64,000 bases of DNA from assembly GCF_007827045.1 (NCBI RefSeq), contig NZ_RPFW01000001.1:906519-970518 (forward strand), read 5' to 3'. Under the pieces are notes generated by a model, which did not search any database, was not told the origin of the DNA, and saw only the letters and a list, made by a program, of their open reading frames with translations. The first letter of the stretch is position 1. Each line of letters opens with the position of its first letter. Origin of the DNA: Trebonia kvetii. GTDB lineage: Bacteria > Actinomycetota > Actinomycetes > Streptosporangiales > Streptosporangiaceae. The position numbers and the translations under genes were made by a program. Below, in pieces: positions 8,814 to 17,121 of the stretch.

Positions 8814-10360
8814 GCCCTCACCGGCGCCGCCAGCCAGGCGCCGAGCCCGGCGACGAGCGCGGGCACATCGCCTGCCCTGGCGGCCGCGCCGTAGACGGTG
8901 AAGTCGGGCCGCGCCAGGTATGCCACCGCCCCGTGGCGGGCAAGGAACGCCGAGTGCACTCCGCCATCGTCGATGACGTCCCTGCCCAGCACGATGACCC
9001 GGCCGCCCAGGGCGGCGAGGGTGCCGCGGTGCGCGCCGGTCAGGACGTCGTCAAGGTCGACGGCGGAGACCAGACGCCAGCCGTGGCCGGCTACATCATC
9101 GAACCTGCCGCTGACGCTGCCCGCGATCACGTGTCCCTGCGGGGCCAGGTCTCCCGAGGGGGGCGTGATCGCGCCGGCCACATCGCGGTGCAGGACGCCG
9201 GCCTCAAGGACCGGCATCGCGGGCGGTGGCGGGGCCTTGCCGGCTTTGAACGAGGTGTCACGCAGGGCCGCCGCGACCGGGTCGTGCATGTTGGCGACCT
9301 GGCCCAGGCCGATCGCCATGTGGGTGACCGCGGTGACATGCGGGCGACGCTCGGCCTCGTAGGTATCCAGCAGGGTGTCCTGGGCCGCACCGCGGAGCAC
9401 CAGGTCGAGCTTCCATGCCAGGTTCATCGCGTCGCGGATCCCGCTGCACGCGCCCTGCCCCATGTAGGGCGGCATGGTGTGCGCGGCGTCGCCGGCGAGG
9501 AACACCCGCCCGGACCGCCAGCTCGTGGCGATGCGTGCCTCGAAGGCGTACACGAGCTGCCGGGTGATCGTGACGTCCTCCGTGCCCAGGCCGTGGGTGT
9601 CCCGCAGCCAGTCCCAGGCGGCCTTGGGGTGCAGCCACTGCTCGTCGGTCTCCCCGTCGAGCAGCGCGAGTTCGAAGCGCTGCCGTTTCTCTCCGATGAG
9701 CATGAACATGTGGCCGCGGCGCGGGTCGCAGTACTGCTTCGCGGTCCGGAACGCTTCCGGTGCCGGGTGCTTCCACTCGGTGTCGATGTTGAGCCAGCGC
9801 TCGTTGAAGCCCAGGTCCTCCTGGCCGATGCCCAGGAGGGTGCGGACGGTGCTCTTGCTGCCGTCCGCGGCGATTACGTACCGCGCGCGCACCTGTGCGG
9901 CAGGCTCGCCCTCGCGCCGCCACGGCACGGTTGTCAGGCTGACCGCGTCGACGCCGGCGTCAAGGCCCACGACGTTGCTTCCCCGGCGCACCGTCACGCT
10001 GGGCAGCGTCCGCACCCGGCGGTCTACGGAGTCTTCGATGTCCGGCTGGTAGATCGAGATGTGCGTCGGGAAGCCCTGCGTCCCGGCGGGAGCCGCGGGG
10101 ATGTTCAGCAGGGTCTCATCTGCGCCGTTGACCCACAGGTACTCGGTGGGGCAGGAGTCGCGAAGCGCCTCATCGGCATCGCCGGCGGCCTGGACGGCCC
10201 GGGCGGTCTCATCGTCGATGTGCGTCAGCCGCGGCAGCCCGTACGGGCTGGCCCACCGTTCGAGGACCACCACCCGGTGCCCGGCCTGCCCGAGCATCGA
10301 CGCGGCCACCAGCCCGGTCGGGCCGTAGCCGACGACCGCGACGTCATACGGGTCTTCCAC
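8810..10360 (-). CDS. FAD-dependent aromatic hydroxylase, MhpA-like
   Basis: 516 residues with the full class A flavin hydroxylase signature: VGYGPTG at 10-16, YVIAADGSKSTVR near 185, and FLAGDAAHTMPPYMGQG near 295. The protein continues into a thioredoxin-like C-terminal domain, as in MhpA, the 3-(3-hydroxyphenyl)propionate hydroxylase. It would ortho-hydroxylate a phenolic ring with NAD(P)H and O2. It is the first gene of the four-gene operon hydroxylase, hydrolase, cyclodeaminase-like, aldolase-like. A TGTGAA-N6-TTCACA operator lies 89 bases upstream of its start, and the neighbouring TetR gene is on the same strand behind it. Confidence 0.88.
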   Translation of the reverse strand: MEDPYDVAVVGYGPTGLVAASMLGQAGHRVVVLERWASPYGLPRLTHIDDETARAVQAAGDADEALRDSCPTEYLWVNGADETLLNIPAAPAGTQGFPTHISIYQPDIEDSVDRRVRTLPSVTVRRGSNVVGLDAGVDAVSLTTVPWRREGEPAAQVRARYVIAADGSKSTVRTLLGIGQEDLGFNERWLNIDTEWKHPAPEAFRTAKQYCDPRRGHMFMLIGEKRQRFELALLDGETDEQWLHPKAAWDWLRDTHGLGTEDVTITRQLVYAFEARIATSWRSGRVFLAGDAAHTMPPYMGQGACSGIRDAMNLAWKLDLVLRGAAQDTLLDTYEAERRPHVTAVTHMAIGLGQVANMHDPVAAALRDTSFKAGKAPPPPAMPVLEAGVLHRDVAGAITPPSGDLAPQGHVIAGSVSGRFDDVAGHGWRLVSAVDLDDVLTGAHRGTLAALGGRVIVLGRDVIDDGGVHSAFLARHGAVAYLARPDFTVYGAAARAGDVPALVAGLGAWLAAPVRA

Positions 10361-10448
10361 GGGCGCTCCCTCGCGTACAGCCGCCGCGGCGAACCGGGCG
10401 GCACCTGAGACGGTCAGCTCAGGTCAGTATCAACCCGGCAGCAGAAAA

Positions 10449-10466
10449 TGTGAAGCTTAGTTCACA
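10449..10466. promoter_or_regulatory. TetR operator candidate O1
   Basis: TGTGAA-GCTTAG-TTCACA has perfect 6-bp arms and a 6-base spacer. It sits 89 bases upstream of the hydroxylase operon and downstream of the TetR gene. The spacer sequence CTTAG recurs in the second copy at 11262, so the two are the same element. Confidence 0.75.
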
Positions 10467-10529
10467 AATAATTCTGCTTACCGCCAAGACGACTGCCCGT
10501 CAGCGTGCTCGCGCGACGCGGCATGCCCC

Positions 10530-11219
10530 CTAGGTGGCGGTGCCGGCGGGAAGCTCCCCGAGGAGGTACAGCCGGACCGTCGCCGCCAGTTCCTCGGTCA
10601 GGCGCGGCCAGGGCAGCGGGCGGGTGGACTCAAGGTGCTCGCCGTGCACTACGCGGTGCGCGCACACCGCGTAGACGAGCCGGAAGGCGAAATCCAGCGC
10701 CGTCTCCACGTCCGGATGCCGTACATGGGGCACCACCGGGTCGAGAAAGCGGCGGAACGCCCGGCCGCCGTCGACGCTCGCCTCGGTCCCCTCGCGCAGC
10801 ACGGCCTCGTTCGCCGTGCCGAGCAGCATGAACACCCGCATGAGGCGCTGATGGGCCTGGAAGGTCTCGGCGACCCCGGACACCGCGCCGGTGATCACCG
10901 CCGCCGGATCCGCGTCGCGGGCGCGCGGCGAGCTGGTGAAACGACGGATGATCTCCACGCCGAAGCTCTGGGTGAAGTCGGCCTGCAGGCTCGCAAGCAG
11001 GCGGTCCTTGTCACCGAAGCGGCGGTAAACGCTGCCGACCGACACTCCGGCGCGAGCGGCGACGGCGGCGACGGTAAGAGCCTCCGCGCCGCCCTCCTCA
11101 AGCAGGGCAGTGCCCGCCTGGAAGATCAGTTCCCGGGTAACCCGGCTGCGCGCCTGCCGGGCGCGGGGAAGATCGAGCGGCGCTTGGCTCACCGCCCCAG
11201 GGTAGGCGCTGTCGGGCAT
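10530..11219 (-). CDS. TetR/AcrR family repressor
   Basis: 229 residues. The N-terminal HTH spans about residues 25-70 (LTVAAVAARAGVSVGSVYRRF is the recognition region), followed by an all-helical ligand domain with the PF-type TGAVSGVAETFQAHQRLMRVF segment. It lies between the hydroxylase operon and the divergent MFS/P450 pair. Matching palindromes lie on both sides of the gene, at 10449 (upstream of the hydroxylase) and 11262 (43 bases upstream of its own start and facing the MFS gene). This predicts an autoregulated repressor that controls both transcription units and responds to the exporter or P450 substrate. Confidence 0.9.
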   Translation of the reverse strand: MPDSAYPGAVSQAPLDLPRARQARSRVTRELIFQAGTALLEEGGAEALTVAAVAARAGVSVGSVYRRFGDKDRLLASLQADFTQSFGVEIIRRFTSSPRARDADPAAVITGAVSGVAETFQAHQRLMRVFMLLGTANEAVLREGTEASVDGGRAFRRFLDPVVPHVRHPDVETALDFAFRLVYAVCAHRVVHGEHLESTRPLPWPRLTEELAATVRLYLLGELPAGTAT

Positions 11220-11555
11220 CCTTGTGGCTCACGATTGACGGTTGACGGGACTGCCTGGATATGTGAATCTTAGCTCACATAAATCCCCGACAATCCGGGA
11301 AGAGCGGTGCAGCTGAACCCCTGGGCCCGCATCCACCGCATGGATGTCCCTGATCCCGATTATCGATCGGCCAGGGGCTAGGCAGCGCCAGCGCGGCGCA
11401 CCCACAATCCTGCTAACCGTCCTGGATCCGGACGCACCGTGACCGGCCGCTGAACGGCCCGGGCAGATTCACCGGCGAACCCGTCACATCTGCAGGCCGG
11501 CACCGGCTGGCCATTTCCTTCACTTGTCGTATTCCTGCATGCGCGGAGGCATGTC
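11220..11555. other. Divergent TetR/MFS intergenic region
   Basis: 336 bases without a gene. It holds operator O2 (11262-11279), a possible rightward promoter (TTGACG at 11242-11247 and GAATCT at 11265-11270, 17-base spacer) overlapping that operator, and the GGAGG ribosome-binding site of the MFS gene just before 11556. Nothing else was recognised between 11300 and 11540. Confidence 0.5.
11262..11279. promoter_or_regulatory. TetR operator candidate O2
   Basis: TGTGAA-TCTTAG-CTCACA is the second copy of the O1 element (10449), with one arm mismatch (TGTGAA/CTCACA). It is 43 bases upstream of the TetR start and covers the putative -10 of the rightward MFS/P450 promoter. The local base composition is AT-rich compared with the flanks. 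Confidence 0.75.
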
Positions 11556-13277
11556 ATGGCTGAAACCGAAATTCCCCGGCGCGTAGGGCACGCACCTGCC
11601 GGGATGTACGTCCTGGGTGCGGGCACCCTGGTAGCCGCGGCGCTCGCGGTGTTGGTGGCGCAGGTGGGGTTCGCCGTCCCAGCGGTACTCAACGGCCTGT
11701 TCCAGCAGGACCTGGGGCCGACCTCATCGCAGCTCACCTGGATCTCCGATGCCTTCATCGTGCCGGTCGCGCTGCTGGAGTTGACCTTCGGCGTGCTCGG
11801 TGACCTGTTCGGCCGCAAACGGCTGCTGGTCGGCGGCGCGCTGGTGCTCGCCATCGGCGAGGGTGTCGCCGTGCTGACGCCGGGCGCCGGGTCGTCGACA
11901 GGGACCCGGGTGCTCGTGCTGTGGATCGGGCAGATCATCGCCGGGATTGGTGCGGCCGCGCTGTTCCCGACCAGCCTGGCAATGGTCGCCGCGGGCACGC
12001 ACACGGCCAGCGCCCGCGCCCGGGCCATCGCGGTCTGGGCGGCGGCGCTGGCCACGGGCGGCCTGATCTCCTCGGTGCTTGGCGGCCTGATGACCAGGAT
12101 CGGCTTCGGCACTGATCCCAGTGCCAGCTGGCGATGGGCGTTCGTCGCGGTGCTCATCCTTGCGCTGGCCAGCGCGGCGATATCGCTGGCCATGGCCCAG
12201 AACTCTGCCGCGCCGGAGGGGCGGTCGCTGGACTGGCCGGGCCAGGTCACGGTCGCGGTCGCGTTGTTCGCGCTGCTGTTCGCGGTGATCCAGGCTCCCA
12301 CCAGCGGCTGGGGCAGTGGTCAGGTCGTCGCGGGCTTCATCGTCGCCGCCTTGTTCCTTGCGCTGTTCATCTGGGCCGAGCGCAGGTCGCCGGCGCCGCT
12401 GCTGCGGCTGGACTTCTTCACGCACCGCGTGTTCGCCGTGAACGCCGTCGTCACCGTAGTCGGCATGTTCGCCTTCGTCGGCACCGCCTACGTGACCAGC
12501 ATCCGGCTGACCGCCATCCAGGGGTTCACCCCGCTGAAGGCCTCCGTGGCGTTCGTCTTCCTCGGTGGCCTCACCCTGGTCCAGATGCCGCTTACCTCCA
12601 GGCTGCTCGAGCGGTACAACCCCAAGTGGGTGCTCGGCGGCGGGTTCGCGCTGATCGGCGCAGGCGACCTGTGGCTGGCCGCGGTGCCCGCGACGAACCT
12701 GTCGCTGGCGGCAATCGTGGCCCCGCTCGTGATCGCCGGCATCGGGTTCGCCCTGGCGGTCTCCTCGGTCACCGCCGTGGCGGTCAACGCCATGCCCAAC
12801 CACCTGGCCGGCATGGCCAGCGGCACCACCAACATGCTGCGCGATCTAGGGTTCGGCCTGGGCCCGGCGGTCATCGGCGCGGTCGCGCTGAGCCAGGCGG
12901 CCGCGCAGATCTCCCGCACCGTGGCAGGCAGCGCCAGCCTGCGCGGCGCGCTGGCCGGGTTCACCGCCTCGGCCGCACACGCGCCCGCCGCCCAGCGTCC
13001 CGCCCTGGAGGCCGCAGTGGGCGCCGTGCAGTCCGGGCCGCTCGGCGCGAACGCGGTGCCGGCGACGGTGCCCGTGCCTGGCGGCCACGTCGTGCCGTTC
13101 AACCCGCTCAAGGACGTCGCCTTCCACGCCCTCAGCCATGCCTACTCCATCGGCTACGTGATCTGCGCAGTGGCCGCGCTGGCGGCCGCGCTGCTCGCCG
13201 TCGTGGGCGTGGGCGGCCGCGCACATGAGACGCAGACGGATCCGCGGACGCTGACCGAGCAGGAGGCCGCGTCATGA
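11556..13277 (+). CDS. MFS transporter, DHA2/EmrB-QacA type
   Basis: A 573-residue polytopic membrane protein with about 14 hydrophobic segments. The family motif A region is seen in LTFGVLGDLFGRKR (about 75-88), and the DHA2-type GxxxxGP-like helix 5 appears as AAALATGGLISSVLGG. The long extracellular loop near residues 440-510 (TVAGSASLRGALAGF onward) is typical of the 14-helix branch. It would export drugs, pathway intermediates or toxic aromatics by proton antiport. GGAGG precedes the ATG. The last four bases overlap the start of the P450 (ATGA), so exporter and oxygenase are translated together. Divergent from the TetR repressor. Confidence 0.9.
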   Translation: MAETEIPRRVGHAPAGMYVLGAGTLVAAALAVLVAQVGFAVPAVLNGLFQQDLGPTSSQLTWISDAFIVPVALLELTFGVLGDLFGRKRLLVGGALVLAIGEGVAVLTPGAGSSTGTRVLVLWIGQIIAGIGAAALFPTSLAMVAAGTHTASARARAIAVWAAALATGGLISSVLGGLMTRIGFGTDPSASWRWAFVAVLILALASAAISLAMAQNSAAPEGRSLDWPGQVTVAVALFALLFAVIQAPTSGWGSGQVVAGFIVAALFLALFIWAERRSPAPLLRLDFFTHRVFAVNAVVTVVGMFAFVGTAYVTSIRLTAIQGFTPLKASVAFVFLGGLTLVQMPLTSRLLERYNPKWVLGGGFALIGAGDLWLAAVPATNLSLAAIVAPLVIAGIGFALAVSSVTAVAVNAMPNHLAGMASGTTNMLRDLGFGLGPAVIGAVALSQAAAQISRTVAGSASLRGALAGFTASAAHAPAAQRPALEAAVGAVQSGPLGANAVPATVPVPGGHVVPFNPLKDVAFHALSHAYSIGYVICAVAALAAALLAVVGVGGRAHETQTDPRTLTEQEAAS

Positions 13278-14470
13278 CGTCGCAAACAAGGCGTCCTGGT
13301 GCCCCCTACGACCCGCTGGATCCGGACCACCACGCGGACCCGGCTCCGCGGCTCGCCGCGGCCCGGGAGCAATGTCCGGTATCGGAACCGCGCCCGGGGG
13401 TGTACGTGCTCGCCGGGCACGCCGATGTGCGTGCCGCCTTGGCCGCCCACGGGGCATTTTCCTCCAAAGGCAATTTCCTGCTGGCCGCCGGGACCGACCT
13501 CGCTCCGGTGCCGGCTGAGATGATCACCATGCTCGACCCGCCGGAACACACGGCCTTGCGCGCCCGGCTGCGGCACTGGTTCACTCCCGCGAGGCTGCGT
13601 GCGCTGGAGCCCCGGGTCCGCGAGATCGTGGCCGGCGTCCTCGGCGGGCTCGCCACGGGGCAGCCGGTCGAGGCGTTCACCACGCTGGCCCGGCCGGTTC
13701 CTGCCCGCATCGTGTACGCATTGCTCGGCCTGCCGGAAAAGGACTGGGATCAGGTGCAGGCCTGGGCCGACGTGCTCAACAACCTCCTTCCGCAGATCCC
13801 GCAGGGCCTGCCAGAACTCGAGGCCCTCGGCGGCTACCTGGCCGGCCTGGCCGCGGAGCGCGCGGCGCAGCCGCTAGCCGGGGCCGATGTCATCGACGGG
13901 CTTACCCACGCGGCCGACGGCGAGGCGACCCTGTCCGTGCCGGAGGTCGTGGCGCACATGATGCAGCTCATCGTGGCGGGCACCGACACGACGGCTAGCC
14001 TGATCACCAGCCTGCTCTACGAACTGCTCACGGACCGGACCCGGTGGGAGCGGCTGCTCGCCGACCGGTCCCTGGTCATCCCGGTGATCGAGGAATCGCT
14101 GCGCCACGACTCCCCGCTGCCCTACGTGCTGCGCACTGTCAGGGAGGGGCGGGAGATCGACGGCTGCCCGGTATCCGCCGGGGACCGGCTCGTGCTCAGC
14201 CTGCAGTCCGCCAACTGGGACGAGGATGCCTGGGGGCCCGACGCCAGCCGGTTCGTCATCGACCGCCCGTCCGGGCAGGCAGCGAACATGGCGTTCGGCT
14301 ACGGCATCCACACCTGCCTGGGCGCGCCGCTGGCCAGGCTCGAAGCGCGGATCGTGCTCGAGGCGATGCTGGACCGGTTCCCTGGCCTGCGACTGGTGCC
14401 CGGCTACGTTCGCGAAGCCGCTCCCGGGCTCATGACCCGCCGGCCGCGCCGGCTCGACGTCGTGCTGTAA
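13274..14470 (+). CDS. Cytochrome P450
   Basis: A soluble bacterial P450 of 398 residues. The I-helix oxygen-activation motif AGTDTT is at 235-240, the K-helix ExxR at 274-277 (EESLR), and the heme-ligand loop FGYGIHTCLGAPLAR has the cysteine thiolate at position 348. The start overlaps the MFS stop by four bases. It needs ferredoxin and reductase partners; none is adjacent, although a single-cluster ferredoxin is encoded at 60168. A TetR-controlled exporter-P450 pair suggests detoxification or tailoring of a small hydrophobic molecule. The substrate cannot be read. Confidence 0.93.
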   Translation: MTSQTRRPGAPYDPLDPDHHADPAPRLAAAREQCPVSEPRPGVYVLAGHADVRAALAAHGAFSSKGNFLLAAGTDLAPVPAEMITMLDPPEHTALRARLRHWFTPARLRALEPRVREIVAGVLGGLATGQPVEAFTTLARPVPARIVYALLGLPEKDWDQVQAWADVLNNLLPQIPQGLPELEALGGYLAGLAAERAAQPLAGADVIDGLTHAADGEATLSVPEVVAHMMQLIVAGTDTTASLITSLLYELLTDRTRWERLLADRSLVIPVIEESLRHDSPLPYVLRTVREGREIDGCPVSAGDRLVLSLQSANWDEDAWGPDASRFVIDRPSGQAANMAFGYGIHTCLGAPLARLEARIVLEAMLDRFPGLRLVPGYVREAAPGLMTRRPRRLDVVL

Positions 14471-14499
14471 GACCCGGGCCAGCCACCTCGTAGTCGCCC

Positions 14500-15041
14500 G
14501 TGTCACGCGCCGCTTGCATCTTTCCGGCAGGACTGGGCCCGAGTCGCCGCAGGCGGGAGGCGGCGTGCCTCCCGCCCGCGGCCAGCGAGCAGGGCGCCGC
14601 CAAGCCCAGCATAGGGACCCTGCTGAGGATCAGCGACGCGCTCAGCGTCGGACTGCCGGCGCTGGTCGAGGCACCCGACCCCAGCCAGGTGAAGGTCACC
14701 CGCGGTGGAGCAGTGAGTCCGGCGGGCGGACGGTGCTGGTGGCCGGCACCGGACCACCGGACGTGGTCAAGCTGTGGGACTGGACCCTAGGCCCCGGAGA
14801 CCATCATGTGAGCGAGGCCCACACGCCGGGCACCAAAGAGCTCGCGCAGGTCCAGCAGGACACGGTCACGATTGAGGTCGCATCCCAGTTGGTCACCCTC
14901 GATGCCGGCGACCCGGTCGCGTTCGGCGGCGACGTGCCGCACTTCTACGCCAATCCGGGCACCCAGCCGGCGAGGCTCTCCCTGGCCGTCTTCGAGCCGG
15001 GCGGGGGGCCGGGATCCCGATCGGAGGTTGCCAGTGCCTGA
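14500..15041 (+). pseudogene. XRE-cupin regulator relic with frameshift
   Basis: One frame (from 14500) contains the back half of an XRE helix-turn-helix domain: GAAKPSIGTLLRISDALSVG, then LPALVEAPDPSQVKV. At about 14705-14730 the homology moves to another frame, which carries a complete cupin_2 domain: VVKLWDWTLGPGDHH, SQLVTLDAGDPVAFGGDVPH, FYANPGTQPARLSLAVFE. The first HTH helices are also missing or unreadable. Intact family members are about 190-residue cytoplasmic regulators. The piece follows the P450 by about 30 bases. I infer a dead regulator gene; nothing suggests a programmed shift. Confidence 0.7.
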
Positions 15042-15369
15042 CCTCGGCATGCTCAAGCAGTTCCTCGCCGGCGGCCATGTCGACGCTGAGCACGGACACG
15101 TCGCCGGGGCCCGAGCGCGAGGGCGTAGCAGGTGGCGGCGGCGGTCAGCTCGACGGCAGCCGCGCGGCCCGGGTCGCGATGCTCGCCAGCATGACCCGCG
15201 AGGAACTGGAAGCGGTCGGCGGCGTGCAGGAGGACGACTAGCGACGGCGGGCAAGGCCCAAGCTAAGCTGCCTGCGCAAGGACCTCATGCAGGCAGTGCC
15301 GCCTACCGACACGCCGCTGGACGAGGTACCGCATCTGGGGCATTCCTGGGGCACGCGCAGATCCCGCAG
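15042..15369. other. Gene-poor stretch with inverted repeat and unassigned coding scrap
   Basis: About 330 bases. A plus-strand scrap ending at 15241 reads QLDGSRAARVAMLASMTREE and stops soon after; I could not place it in a family. At 15268-15296 is a hairpin with perfect 8-bp arms (CTGCCTGC and GCAGGCAG, 13-base loop) that could be a terminator. No gene is supported. Confidence 0.35.
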
Positions 15370-15722
15370 TTAGTGGTCGCGGACCCGCGCGATTGCCCGA
15401 GAATCCTTGCATGGCAGCCTTTTGAGCTGCAGAAACTCACATTTGGCAGTAGACGGAGGCGGTGACGGCGGCCGGGACATGGGGCATGATGGTCCCGCTG
15501 AGCCTGGACCCCGGGGCGCTGCGGGCGGCCTTGATGACCATGTGGCGGTGGCCTGAGCCGCGCGGTGCGCGGTCTCCGGCAGGACATTGGTATACGTGTC
15601 GGCGGTGGTGACGATGCTTGAGTGTCCCAGCATCTGCTGGATGACCTTCAGGTCGGTGTGCGAGGCCAGGGCGAGGGTGGCGGCGCTGTGGCGCAGGTCA
15701 TGCAGCCGGGGCGCCGCCGTCC
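15370..15722 (-). pseudogene. Tyrosine recombinase (phage integrase) C-terminal relic
   Basis: The minus strand from about 15722 reads RLHDLRHSAATLALASHTDL, then VIQQMLGHSSIVTTADTYTN, and stops at 15370 after an unrelated tail. This is the box II end of a tyrosine recombinase, with the conserved HxxR (HDLRH), the GHSS histidine and the catalytic tyrosine (DTYTN). The N-terminal core-binding domain and box I arginine are absent: upstream is the HspR gene in another frame. The fragment overlaps the last 25 bases of HspR. It marks past insertion of an integrative element; no att duplication was recognised. Confidence 0.78.
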
Positions 15723-16018
15723 AGCAGTTCCCGCAGCCGGGCCAGTTCTGCCTGCAGCTGCCGGGTTTCGGCCTGCATCCGCAGGACCCGGCGGATGCCG
15801 GCCAGGTTGAGGCCGTCGGCGGTCAGCGCGCAGATCTCGGCCAGCCGGTCGATGTCGTGCCGGGAGTAGCGACGGGTGCCGCCGCCGCTGCGCGCCGGGT
15901 CGATCAGCCCTTCCCGCTCGTAGATCCGCAGCGTCTGCGGGTGCAGCCCGGCGAGCTCGGCGGCCACCGAGATGCTGAACAGCCCCCGGTCCCCATCCGC
16001 CCACCCCGGGCTCACCAC
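15698..16018 (-). CDS. hspR: MerR family heat-shock regulator HspR
   Basis: 106 residues. The MerR-type HTH near the N-terminus has the HspR hallmark FSISVAAELAGLHPQTLRIY, then the wing (GGTRRYSRHDIDRL), the NLAGIRRVL segment and a coiled-coil tail (QLQAELARLRELL). HspR represses chaperone operons through HAIR inverted repeats, using DnaK as co-repressor. The gene overlaps the DnaJ-like gene by 7 bases, an arrangement matching the usual dnaJ-hspR pairing, though dnaK and grpE are absent. It is divergent from hsp20. The stop lies inside the integrase relic, so the end may have been altered by recombination. Confidence 0.88.
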   Translation of the reverse strand: MVSPGWADGDRGLFSISVAAELAGLHPQTLRIYEREGLIDPARSGGGTRRYSRHDIDRLAEICALTADGLNLAGIRRVLRMQAETRQLQAELARLRELLDGGAPAA

Positions 16019-16479
16019 GGCCGGCCCCGGCGGTAGCGCAGCAGAAGCTCGGCCAGCAGTGCGAGCCGCAATTCCTCATCCCGGGCTCCTGCCCGGGACC
16101 CCGGGCGCGGGCCGCCTTCCACCCGGGTCGGCCCTGCCACCAGCGGCGGCCCGGAGGCCCTGGCCGACGGCGCGGCGCCGCCCGCCGCGCTAGGCGCGGG
16201 CGGGTGCCGGACCGTGACCGGCACCCGGCCCGCCTGCCGCCCGGGGTCCAGGCCCCGGTCGTAGGCGGCCCGGCGGCCCGGGTCGCCGAGCACCTGCCAG
16301 GCCTCGGCCAGGGCGCGGAACCGGGCCGGCGCGCCGTCGTCGCCGTGGCGCGCGTCGGGGTGCTCGTCCCGGGCCCGGCGCCGCCAGGCCAGCGCGATCT
16401 CCTCCCGGGAGGCGTCCCTCGCCACCCCGAGCAGCTGGTACAGGTCCCGGGCCGGCTCCCGGGGGCCGGCAGCGGCCAT
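16012..16479 (-). CDS. J-domain (DnaJ-like) co-chaperone
   Basis: 155 residues from the ATG at 16479, which has AAGGGAG at proper spacing; a longer frame to 16527 lacks such a site. The J domain covers residues 12-75: DLYQLLGVARDASREEIALA, the HPD tripeptide in DEHPDARHGDD, then FRALAEAWQVLGDPGRRAAYD. The rest is proline/glycine-rich with no zinc-finger or substrate domain, so it is a minimal type III-like DnaJ. It would stimulate DnaK ATPase. It forms an operon with hspR and is divergent from hsp20, the usual composition of an actinobacterial heat-shock locus. Confidence 0.87.
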   Translation of the reverse strand: MAAAGPREPARDLYQLLGVARDASREEIALAWRRRARDEHPDARHGDDGAPARFRALAEAWQVLGDPGRRAAYDRGLDPGRQAGRVPVTVRHPPAPSAAGGAAPSARASGPPLVAGPTRVEGGPRPGSRAGARDEELRLALLAELLLRYRRGRPW

Positions 16480-16557
16480 CACTGTCACTCCCTTCCGCCG
16501 CACGGCTGCGCACGCGGTTTCCTCCATTATGTGCCAGGAGGAAACCTGAGTCGAGCC

Positions 16558-16587
16558 TTGTCAGATAACTCGCTGCCGTGCTATATA
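16558..16587 (+). promoter_or_regulatory. Putative hsp20 promoter
   Basis: TTGTCA (16558-16563) and TATATA (16582-16587) with an 18-base spacer, 49 bases before the Hsp20 ATG. The upstream CCTGAGT resembles one half of the HspR HAIR consensus (CTTGAGT-N7-ACTCAAG), but the second half is poor, so HspR binding here is only possible. Confidence 0.5.
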
Positions 16588-16635
16588 GATCCCGTGAGCG
16601 TGACAGACAACCGACACGGCAAGGAGGCACCAGCC

Positions 16636-17058
16636 ATGCTCATGCGCACCGACCCGTTCCGCGAGCTGGACCGGTTCACCCAGCAGGTCTTCGGCACCGC
16701 CGCCCGGCCCGCCGCAATGCCGATGGACGCCTACCGCCACGGCGACGACTTCTACATCCACCTCGACCTGCCCGGCATCAACCCGGACTCCATCAGCCTG
16801 ACCGTCGAGCAGAACGTGCTCACCGTCCGCGCCGAGCGCGCCCCGGCCCAGCCCGACGTCGCCGAGCTCCTCATCGCCGAACGGCCCTACGGCACCTACA
16901 CCCGGCAGGTCTTCCTCGGCGAGACCCTCGACGCCGAAAAGATCGCCGCCGACTACGCCGCTGGCGTCCTCACCCTGACCATCCCGGTCCGCGAGGCCGC
17001 CAAGCCCCGCAGCATTCAGATCACCAGCAGCGACACCAAGCAGGCCGTCACCGCCTAG
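16636..17058 (+). CDS. Hsp20/alpha-crystallin family small heat-shock protein
   Basis: 140 residues. The ATG at 16636 follows AAGGAGG. The alpha-crystallin domain runs from about residue 35 (DAYRHGDDFYIHLDLPGINP) to 125, with the conserved ending AAGVLTLTIPVREAAKP and an IxI-type C-terminal motif (SIQIT). The N-terminus LMRTDPFRELDRFTQQVFG is the usual actinobacterial Hsp18 start. It acts as an ATP-independent holdase in the cytoplasm. Divergent from dnaJ-hspR. Homologues are classic members of hypoxia/dormancy regulons, consistent with the universal stress protein and hemerythrin genes nearby. Confidence 0.93.
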   Translation: MLMRTDPFRELDRFTQQVFGTAARPAAMPMDAYRHGDDFYIHLDLPGINPDSISLTVEQNVLTVRAERAPAQPDVAELLIAERPYGTYTRQVFLGETLDAEKIAADYAAGVLTLTIPVREAAKPRSIQITSSDTKQAVTA

Positions 17059-17121
17059 CACCCCGGGGACCGCCGTCGCGGCGCCCCGCGCCAACAGCGC
17101 GGAGCGCCGCGAGGTGCCCGC

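Noticed and set aside
11724..12803. A 359-codon minus-strand frame opposite the MFS gene
   Set aside because: Composition is Arg/Asp/Gly/Gln-rich read-through of GC-rich DNA; the opposite strand has a complete 14-helix transporter with a proper ribosome-binding site.
16541..16567. HAIR (HspR-binding) site between dnaJ and hsp20
   Set aside because: One half (CCTGAGT) fits, but the second half at the right spacing matches only 3 of 7 positions.
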